DNA of 6,536 nt, from the NCBI GenBank assembly GCA_023417985.1, contig JAEZDV010000311.1, positions 1 through 6,536 of the forward strand, written 5' to 3'. This document shows positions 1 through 6,100 of this stretch, piece by piece. A program made the position numbers and the translations under genes. How positions within the stretch are numbered: the first letter of the stretch is position 1; each line of letters begins with the position of its first letter. Below the pieces are notes generated by a model that worked only from the letters and a program-made list of their open reading frames with translations, was not told the origin of the DNA and did not search any database. Origin of the DNA: Actinomycetes bacterium (GTDB lineage: Bacteria > Actinomycetota > Actinomycetes > Mycobacteriales > Mycobacteriaceae).

Positions 1-977
1 GCCGGAAACTTCGCGCCGCCGACCTGCAGTACCTCGAGCGACGAGAGGTCGTGGTCGGTGCGGGCCCGCGCCGACAACCACGCCAGGGCGAGTGGAGGCA
101 CGAGTGAGGCCATCGTGATGTGGTCGCTCTCGATCAGTGCGAAGGCGGTGTCCGGGCTGGGATCCGGTGCCAGCACGACGGTTCCGCCGGCGTGGAGTAC
201 ACCGAGGATTCCCGGTGAACTCATCGGGAAATTGTGCGCGGCCGGGAGGACCACGAGCATCCGGGTGTCCTCGTCGACACCGCAGATCCGTGCCGACTCC
301 CGCACCGAATAGAGGTAGTCCGCGTGTGTGCGGGGAATGAGTTTCGGTGTGCCCGTTGTACCGCCGGACAACTGGAGGAACGCGACGGACTCCGCAGGGA
401 CGGCGGCGACCGCCTCCGGTTCCTGCTCACGCAGCGACGACAGCGAGACGAATTCGCCCGAGTCACCGGCGACGACCACGGCCGGTGGGTTTTTCAGCGT
501 GCCGGTCACCTCGCGGGCGAGCGTGCGGTAATCGAATCCACCGTGTTCCGCAGCAACGACGTAGGCGGCGGCATCGGCGAAACGGCAGAAGTAGCCGATC
601 TCCGAGGCACGGTGCGCCGGCAGTGCGAACACCGGCAACGCGCCGAGGCGGAAGACCGCGAAAAGGACTTCGGTGTACTCGACGATGTTGGGCAGCTGGA
701 GCACGACCCGGTCGCCGGGGCGGACACCGAGATGCCCGAGCCCGGTGGCGATGCGCGCGGCGGACTCGTCCAGATCACGGTAGGTCAGTTGCCGGCGCAC
801 CCCGGTGGCGTCCGGCCCCACCACAGCGATCCGGTCGGCGAATCGCGCGCTTCGGTTCGCCGTGAACTCCGCGAACGTCTCCTCGGTCCAGTACCCGGCG
901 CCGCGGTACAACTCGCTGAAGTCCTCGGGAAAGCGGGCGATGTCGGCAAGCGCACTGCGCTGGAGGCCGGAGGTCAC
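1..977 (-). CDS. dhbE: (2,3-dihydroxybenzoyl)adenylate synthase, DhbE/EntE family (3' end outside window)
   Basis: Activates 2,3-dihydroxybenzoate with ATP to the acyl-adenylate and transfers it to the phosphopantetheine of an aryl carrier protein, the first committed step of catecholate siderophore assembly in the cytosol. About 325 N-terminal residues of a family usually near 540 are visible; the C-terminal part lies beyond position 1. The P-loop-like motif LSGGTTGTPKLIPRTH is at residues 203-218, and the aryl-pocket motif AHNFPMSSPG contains Asn249 and Ser254, which align with Asn235 and Ser240 of B. subtilis DhbE. Ser at the second position is known for DHB-activating enzymes, whereas salicylate-activating relatives carry Cys. 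The visible part ends in QVGGAKFPA, a family hallmark. The start is GTG at 977, chosen for the AAAGGAAA ribosome site at 991-984. It is the last visible gene of the dhbCAE operon, 31 nt after dhbA. No frameshift is seen. Confidence 0.97.
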   Translation of the reverse strand, partial: MTSGLQRSALADIARFPEDFSELYRGAGYWTEETFAEFTANRSARFADRIAVVGPDATGVRRQLTYRDLDESAARIATGLGHLGVRPGDRVVLQLPNIVEYTEVLFAVFRLGALPVFALPAHRASEIGYFCRFADAAAYVVAAEHGGFDYRTLAREVTGTLKNPPAVVVAGDSGEFVSLSSLREQEPEAVAAVPAESVAFLQLSGGTTGTPKLIPRTHADYLYSVRESARICGVDEDTRMLVVLPAAHNFPMSSPGILGVLHAGGTVVLAPDPSPDTAFALIESDHITMASLVPPLALAWLSARARTDHDLSSLEVLQVGGAKFP

Positions 978-983
978 GAATGA

Positions 984-991
984 TTTCCTTT
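984..991 (-). promoter_or_regulatory. ribosome binding site of dhbE
   Basis: AAAGGAAA on the minus strand; its AGGA core ends eight bases before the GTG at 977, supporting that non-ATG start. The element lies in the 31-base spacer between dhbA and dhbE. TTCC just upstream could pair with its GGAA in a weak four-base stem, probably chance. Confidence 0.7.
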
Positions 992-1008
992 CGGGAAGTG
1001 AACAGGTC

Positions 1009-1782
1009 TCAGGCGCGGAGCGTCGCGCCGCCGTCGACGTACAGGGCTTGCATGGTGATGTGCCGGGCACGGTCGGAGAGCAGAAACTCGATCGAATCCG
1101 CGATGTCGGACGGCTCGGCGATGCGCCCGAGCGGAATTCCGACCTTGAACTGTGCCGGGTCGCCGTCGATGGCACTGCGCGCGCCCTCGTCGTCGTCCGG
1201 GTCCTCCCACAGCGACCGCTGCATCGCGGTGTCGGTGGAACCGGGTGCGACGATATTGGCGCGGATCCCGTGCTGCGCCAGTTCGAGTCCGGCGACCCGC
1301 ACGATCATTGCGGCGGCGGCCTTCGACGACCCGTACGCGCCCATACCCATTCGGGGGACCCCGGCGGAATTCGACCCGACCACGACGATCGCTCCCGAGC
1401 GGCGCTGCCGCATCACGCGACCCACGGCACGCAGCACAGCCAGCAACCCCGTGACGTTCACGTCGAACATGCGCTGCCAGTCGTCCGGATCGGAGTCGAG
1501 AACGGATCCGGTGGTGAACACGCCCGCCACGTGGGCGAGACGTTCGATGGGTCCGTGGTCGGATTCGATGCTGCCGACGGCGAACTCGATCGCGTCCGCG
1601 TCGCGTATGTCGACCGGATACACCGGGGTGTCGTCGTCGCCGATCAGTGCTGCGGTCTTGCGCAGGCCGTCTGGGTCGCGGTCGAGCAGCGCGAGTCGGT
1701 GCCCGGCGCGCGACAGGGTGAGGGCCGTGGCGCGTCCGATGCCCTGTGCGGCACCGACTACGAGCGTGACGGGGGCGCTCAT
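1009..1782 (-). CDS. dhbA: 2,3-dihydro-2,3-dihydroxybenzoate dehydrogenase, DhbA/EntA family
   Basis: Oxidises 2,3-dihydro-2,3-dihydroxybenzoate to 2,3-dihydroxybenzoate with NAD+, the last step of DHB synthesis. The 257-residue product is a classical short-chain dehydrogenase/reductase: the Rossmann dinucleotide motif GAAQGIG is at residues 10-16, an NAAG-like AHVAGVF segment follows, and the catalytic set is Ser137 with Tyr150 and Lys154 in AYGSSK. What separates it from generic SDRs is the C-terminal half, which closely follows EntA from memory: VAPGSTDTAMQRSLW, then QFKVGIPLGRIAEP, then HITMQALYVDGG. Length fits the family (about 250-260). The start is ATG at 1782, with GGAG at 1793-1790 seven bases upstream; the codon overlaps the dhbC stop as ATGA, so translation is probably coupled. 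An in-frame ATG far upstream at 1941 would lie inside dhbC and add 53 Arg-rich residues unlike the family. Confidence 0.97.
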   Translation of the reverse strand: MSAPVTLVVGAAQGIGRATALTLSRAGHRLALLDRDPDGLRKTAALIGDDDTPVYPVDIRDADAIEFAVGSIESDHGPIERLAHVAGVFTTGSVLDSDPDDWQRMFDVNVTGLLAVLRAVGRVMRQRRSGAIVVVGSNSAGVPRMGMGAYGSSKAAAAMIVRVAGLELAQHGIRANIVAPGSTDTAMQRSLWEDPDDDEGARSAIDGDPAQFKVGIPLGRIAEPSDIADSIEFLLSDRARHITMQALYVDGGATLRA

Positions 1783-2924
1783 CGGCGTACTCCGAACGCG
1801 TCGAGGACGGTGCCGAACTTGATGCTGGTCTCGGCGAGTTCGTCGGCGGGATCGGAATCTGCGACGATGCCGCCGCCGGCGTAGGCGGTGAGTGTGGTGC
1901 CGTCCGCGTCGAGGACGGCGCACCGGATGGTCACCATCCATTCGCCGTCACCGTCGGAGTCGCACCACCCGACCGCACCCGCGTAGAACCCGCGGTCACC
2001 TTCGACGTCGCGGATGAACTCGAGTGCCGCGGAAGTAGGAGTTCCGCAGATCGCGGGTGTCGGATGCGTCGCGAGGGCAAGATCGAGTGCCGTCGTGGAC
2101 GGGTCGCGCAGACGCCCTGAGACCGGCGTACCGAGGTGCCACAACTGCTTGGTACTCGTCAGCGACGGCCGGCCGGGGATGTCGAGGTCGGTGCACAGCG
2201 GTTCGAGCACCGCGCGCAGTGCGCGGACGACATGCGCATGTTCGTCCAGGTTCTTCGCGGACCCGGCGAGGCGCTCGGCGGCCGCGCGATCGGCTGCGGG
2301 GTCCGCGTGGCGCGGTGCGGAGCCCGCAAGGGGATGGGCGGTGACGACATCGCCTCGGCGCCGGATGAGTACCTCGGGGCTCGACCCGATCAACTGCCGT
2401 CCGTGCCACGCCCTTCCGGCGGGCGTGAGGTCGACGGCAAAACCGTTGCCGGCCGGGTCGTTTCCGGCGAGCCGTGCGATGAGGTCGGCAGGGAGGACCG
2501 GGCGCTCGGAACGCAACCGGAGTGCGCGTGCGAGGACGACTTTGACGAGATCGTCGTCGGCGGAGCGCAACCGGGCCAGTGCGCTGGTCACGCGGTCGAC
2601 GTGTGTCTCTTCCGCCGGAATCGCGTGCACGACGCGGATGGCGGGAAGATCGGCCGCCGACGAGATTCCGATCGGCGCGGAGGTGTGTCGCAGCGTGTGC
2701 GGTGCCGTAAGTGCGACGGGATCGGCAGGATCGAAGGGGAGCGCACCCGCGAGTGCCCCCGCACGCCCTGTCCGCAGCGCGGCCGCCGCGGCGTCGGCGG
2801 AGTCGAACCGGGCCTCGATTCCCTCGGCGACCACGGTGCCGTGGGGGCGGGACAACACGAACGGGCGTGTGACGGTCCGCTCGGCACAGTCGGGTGCCGG
2901 TGTGTCGACAACCGATGTTTGCAT
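1779..2924 (-). CDS. dhbC: isochorismate synthase, DhbC/EntC family
   Basis: Converts chorismate to isochorismate (Mg2+-dependent), diverting the shikimate pathway product into DHB. The 381-residue protein is close to the usual 390-400. It carries the chorismate-utilising-enzyme core: KVVLARA with Lys128, aligned to the EntC general base; GSSPEVLI with Glu184, aligned to the general acid; HPLAGSAPR; a KNLDEHAHVV segment; LWHLGTPVSG; HPTPAICGTP; GWCDSDGDGEWMVTIRCA; and a C-terminal AGGGIV followed by ETSIKF (Glu365, Lys369), which bind Mg2+ and the carboxylate in EntC. These blocks match EntC more closely than MenF, anthranilate synthase or salicylate synthase, and the DHB gene neighbours agree. 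The start is ATG at 2924, seven bases after a strong GGAGAGG site. First gene of its operon, divergent from the NRPS, with the iron box about 70 bases upstream. Residue roles are transferred from EntC by eye. Confidence 0.96.
   Translation of the reverse strand: MQTSVVDTPAPDCAERTVTRPFVLSRPHGTVVAEGIEARFDSADAAAAALRTGRAGALAGALPFDPADPVALTAPHTLRHTSAPIGISSAADLPAIRVVHAIPAEETHVDRVTSALARLRSADDDLVKVVLARALRLRSERPVLPADLIARLAGNDPAGNGFAVDLTPAGRAWHGRQLIGSSPEVLIRRRGDVVTAHPLAGSAPRHADPAADRAAAERLAGSAKNLDEHAHVVRALRAVLEPLCTDLDIPGRPSLTSTKQLWHLGTPVSGRLRDPSTTALDLALATHPTPAICGTPTSAALEFIRDVEGDRGFYAGAVGWCDSDGDGEWMVTIRCAVLDADGTTLTAYAGGGIVADSDPADELAETSIKFGTVLDAFGVRR
1790..1793 (-). promoter_or_regulatory. ribosome binding site of dhbA inside the end of dhbC
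   Basis: GGAG on the minus strand lies seven bases before the ATG at 1782, within the last codons of dhbC. Together with the ATGA stop/start overlap it points to coupled translation of the synthase and the dehydrogenase. Confidence 0.6.
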
Positions 2925-2931
2925 GCTCGAA

Positions 2932-2938
2932 CCTCTCC
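2932..2938 (-). promoter_or_regulatory. ribosome binding site of dhbC
   Basis: GGAGAGG on the minus strand with a seven-base spacer to ATG at 2924. It decides the start against an in-frame upstream codon at 3143 that would add 73 residues, read through the iron box and overlap the start of the NRPS gene. Confidence 0.8.
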
Positions 2939-2992
2939 GTAGCTGAGTGAGACGGCGGATCCGGCGCAAGCCGCACAAGATCGCCTCAGCAA

Positions 2993-2998
2993 CATATA
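2993..2998 (-). promoter_or_regulatory. candidate -10 element for dhbCAE
   Basis: On the minus strand TATATG sits immediately downstream of the iron box, in an AT-rich island (AACATATACGGTTAG on the plus strand) that stands out from the GC-rich surroundings. It would give a leader of roughly 60 bases before dhbC. The hexamer 17 bases further upstream (AGTACC) does not resemble a -35 consensus, so this is only a plausible position. A repressor on the adjacent box would occlude polymerase here. Confidence 0.3.
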
Positions 2999-3015
2999 CG
3001 GTTAGCCTTACCTTT
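2997..3015. promoter_or_regulatory. IdeR/DmdR-type iron box (operator)
   Basis: The 19-mer TACGGTTAGCCTTACCTTT matches the actinobacterial IdeR/DmdR1/DtxR consensus TTAGGTTAGSCTAACCTAA at 14 of 19 positions by hand count, including an unbroken GGTTAGCCT core. It is an imperfect inverted repeat centred on 3006, the half-sites agreeing at six of nine positions. In this family the Fe(II)-loaded repressor binds such sites and blocks transcription when iron is sufficient. The site lies about 70 bases before the dhbC start and 87 bases before the NRPS start, so one operator could control both divergent arms. It is the only good match I saw in the intergenic region. Function is inferred from motif and context. 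Confidence 0.82.
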
Positions 3016-3017
3016 GG

Positions 3018-3023
3018 TACTGT
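3018..3023 (+). promoter_or_regulatory. candidate -10 element for the NRPS gene
   Basis: TACTGT has the TAnnnT form tolerated by actinobacterial -10 elements and begins three bases after the iron box, so the operator would fill the -35/-10 region. No convincing -35 hexamer is visible. The resulting leader would be about 70 bases. Weak call, made mainly from position. Confidence 0.25.
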
Positions 3024-3029
3024 TCCGAT

Positions 3030-3044
3030 CGCCGAGAGTCGGCG
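3030..3044 (+). other. short perfect hairpin in the NRPS leader
   Basis: CGCCGA-GAG-TCGGCG forms a six-base-pair stem with a three-base loop in the predicted 5' untranslated leader of the NRPS, downstream of the candidate -10 element. No U-run follows, so it does not look like an intrinsic terminator. It may stabilise the leader or be chance in GC-rich DNA. Confidence 0.35.
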
Positions 3045-3087
3045 CAACACGGGTGTTCTACTCGCGCCCAATAGTTTTCGAATGTGG

Positions 3088-3095
3088 AAAAGGGG
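3088..3095 (+). promoter_or_regulatory. ribosome binding site fixing the NRPS start
   Basis: AAAAGGGG ends seven bases before the GTG at 3103, ideal spacing. It lies downstream of the in-frame ATG at 3082, which has no purine-rich sequence ahead of it, so it favours the GTG. The predicted N terminus then begins VPTSRPSTTGLALTRAQ, placing the first condensation motif about a dozen residues in. Confidence 0.75.
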
Positions 3096-3102
3096 ATTGC
3101 CG

Positions 3103-6100
3103 GTGCCCACCTCCAGGCCGTCGACCACGGGACTGGCGCTCACGCGCGCCCAGACGGGCGTATGGTTCGCTCAGCAACTGACCCCCGACAACCCGATTTT
3201 CAACACTTCGGAATGCATCGAACTGCACGGAACGGTCGACACGAACGCCCTGGTCACCGCGGTTCGTGCCGCGGCCGACGATTGCGAGGCCCTCGTCGCC
3301 TCCTTCGAGGTGCAGCACGACGGTACGGTCGTCCAGTTCCCCGGGCGCAGACGCCTCGAGGAGCCTCCCGTGGTGGATCTGCGCGGCGCCCCGGACGCGT
3401 GGGCGGCCGCTCACGAGTGGATGACGAACGATCTGGCGCGCGCGATAGACCCGGCCGTCGACCTGTGTGTCCGCGCCGCCGTCCTGCGACTCGCGGACGA
3501 TCGGGTCGTCCTGTACGTATGCGGCCACCACCTCGTCTTCGATGCCTTCGGGTTCTCCCTGTTCAACCGCCGTATCGGGGAGCACTACACCGCACTCGTC
3601 ACGGGTGCGGAGCCCCCCGCCCACCGCTTCGCCCCCGTCGAACCCGTGGTGCGCGAAGAACAGAGTTACCGCGATTCGGAGGCCTTCGCCGAGGACCGTG
3701 CGTTCTGGGCGGACTATCTCGCAGACGTCGAAGAAGCGGTCGCGTTGCAGTCCGGCGCGAACGGGATCGCCCGGCGCTCCCGGGCGGCCCGGTTCACGCT
3801 CGACGCACGTCATCAGAGCGGGCTTGCCGCACTCGGCAGATCAGCCCGCGGAAGCTGGGGCGACGCGGTGACGGCGCTGGTGGCGGCGTATCTGCGCGGC
3901 GCATCCGGACGGGAGGACCTCACTCTCGGGTTCCCGGTGATGAACAGGCTCGGTTCCGCAGCACTGAACGTGCCGATGACCGTGGTCAACGTCGTACCGT
4001 TGCGGCTGTATCCCACCGCACGGAACACTTTGTCCGAACTCGTCGGCCAGGTCCGAGATGCGGTTGCCCTGTGTCGCACGCACTACCGCTACCGCGGCGA
4101 GGACATCCAGCGCGACCTGCGGTTACCCGCCGGATCGCGCGGGGTGATCGGTCCGTCCGTCAACGTGAAACCGTTCGGCGACCGGTTCCGTTTCGCCGAC
4201 ATCAGCGCCGCCGTGCACTCGGTCGCTCGCGGCCCACTCCAGGATTTCATGATCACCGTGCGGCCTCTCGACCAGAGCGCCGGACTCGAAGTCTTCGTCG
4301 ACGTCGACGCCGACATCTACGACGACGATGCACTGCGACTCCACGTCGCGCGCCTCGAGCAGTTGTTCGAGGCCGTGAGTACCCTCGATCCGGCGACGCC
4401 ACTCGCGCAACTCCCGATCCTGACTTCCGGTGAACGGAAACAGATCCTCCAGCACTGGAGCGCATCTCCGGACGTTCCCGTAGAACCGGGCCTGACTCTC
4501 GTCGATCTGCTACATCGGCAGGCGGAGGCGACACCCGACGTGCCGGCGGTGGCGGACGCGACGGCCACCCTGACCTACGCGCAATTGAGCAGGCGGGCGA
4601 ACCGACTCGCGCGGTACCTCGTTTCGGAGGGCCTCGGAGACGCCACCGAACCCCGAATTGCGATCGCGCTGCCGCGCACCGTCGAGGCCGTGGTCGCGAT
4701 CTTCGCTGTCCTCGAAACCGGCGCTGCGTACGTGCCGCTCGATATCGATCAGCCACTCGAACGCCTCGCGCACGTGCTCTCCGATGCGTCTCCCGCCTAC
4801 GTGCTGACCTCTCCGGCCACCGACGGGCGGGTCGCGGACGCCGACACCACCGTGCAGCGGATCCGGCTCGACGAGATCGACCTCACCGCCGCGGCCGACC
4901 TCACCGCGGAGGAGTCGGGACGGGTGCCTGTCGGGCGGCCGGCACCGACCCCCGACTCGGTCGCGTACGTCATCTACACCTCCGGCTCGACGGGCCGGCC
5001 CAAGGGCGTGGTCGCTCCCCACCGTGGTCTGGTCAATCTCCTGCACAGCCATCGCGAGCAGGTGTTCACCCGTGCCGTGCACGAAGCGGGCCACGAGCAC
5101 CTCGACCTCGGTCTCGCCTGGTCGCTGGCGTTCGACGCATCGGTGCAGCCGCTGTTGTGGATGCTGGCCGGTCATACCCTCCACATCGTCGACGAACTCG
5201 CGCAACGCGATCCGGCACTGCTGACCGAACAGGCCCTCCGCGAGCGCTGGGACTTTGTGGAACTCTCTCCTGCCCAGCTCGACCAGGTGGTCGAGGACGG
5301 GATGCTCCCCGAGGACGCCGTCTCCACTCTCGGCTTCGGAGGCGACGCAGCGACCGCCCGGTTGTGGGAGAACCTGCGGGCGCGCCGGGGCGCCGCGTTC
5401 AACTTCTACGGACCCACCGAATGCAGTTGCGATGCGCTCGTCGCCGAGGTTCACGACAGTGAGACCCCGGTGGTGGGCCGTCCGGTCGCCAACCTCCGTG
5501 CCTACGTCCTCGATTCGGGTCTCGCGCCGGTGCCGCCGGGAATCGAAGGTGAGCTGTACCTGTCCGGTCCGGGGGTCGTCCGCGGCTATCTCGACGCTCC
5601 TTCCCTCACCGCGACCCGCTTCGTCGCGAACCTGTTCGCCGACGACTCGGATGACCTCGCGCACGCGAGGCTCTACCGCACCGGTGATCGCGTGATGTGG
5701 ACCCCGGAGGGCCGCATCGTCTATCGCGGACGCGTCGACAACCAGGTCAAGGTGCGCGGGTTCCGAATCGAACTGGGTGAGGTCGACGCGGCGTTGTTGC
5801 GCCTGCCCGGGGTGGCACGCGCGGTCTCTGCGATCCACACGGACGCGGCGGGCACCGCACAACTCGTGGGCTACCTCGTCGGCGACGCGGTCGATCCCGT
5901 GGCGGCCCGGACACAACTGGCCGAATTCCTGCCGGCGGCGATGGTGCCGGCCGCTCTCGTCGTACTCGGTGAACTGCCGCTCACGTCGAACGGGAAGCTG
6001 GACCGGAAAGCCCTTCCGGCACCGGATTTCGGCGCTCTCGTATCGTCTCGGGCACCGTCGACCGCCCTCGAACGTCGTCTGTGCGAGTTGTTCTCCGACA

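Noticed and set aside
978..1008. Possible terminator or regulatory hairpin between dhbA and dhbE
   Set aside because: Only a four-base TTCC/GGAA pairing is visible, with no U-run; the spacer is explained by the dhbE ribosome site.
805..1884. Plus-strand open frames opposite dhbE and dhbA
   Set aside because: They contradict clear EntA and EntE homology on the minus strand and show no family motifs.
2014..2946. Plus-strand open frames opposite dhbC
   Set aside because: Ser/Arg/Ala-rich low-information translation; the minus strand encodes a full set of isochorismate synthase motifs.
3082..3102. ATG at 3082 as the NRPS start
   Set aside because: In frame and possible (adds MWKRGLP), but no ribosome site precedes it, whereas AAAAGGGG is ideally spaced for the GTG at 3103.
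2925..3143. Upstream start for dhbC at 3143
   Set aside because: It would translate through the iron box and overlap the NRPS start; ATG at 2924 has a strong GGAGAGG site and gives the normal family length.
3058..3813. Minus-strand open frame opposite the C1 domain
   Set aside because: Antisense shadow of the NRPS; it would also run into the divergent region without a plausible ribosome site, and shows no domain.
3084..4433. Plus-strand open frame beginning MEKGIAG within the NRPS region
   Set aside because: Wrong frame: extremely Arg-rich. The adjacent frame starting at 3103 encodes the condensation-domain motifs and stays open to the window end.
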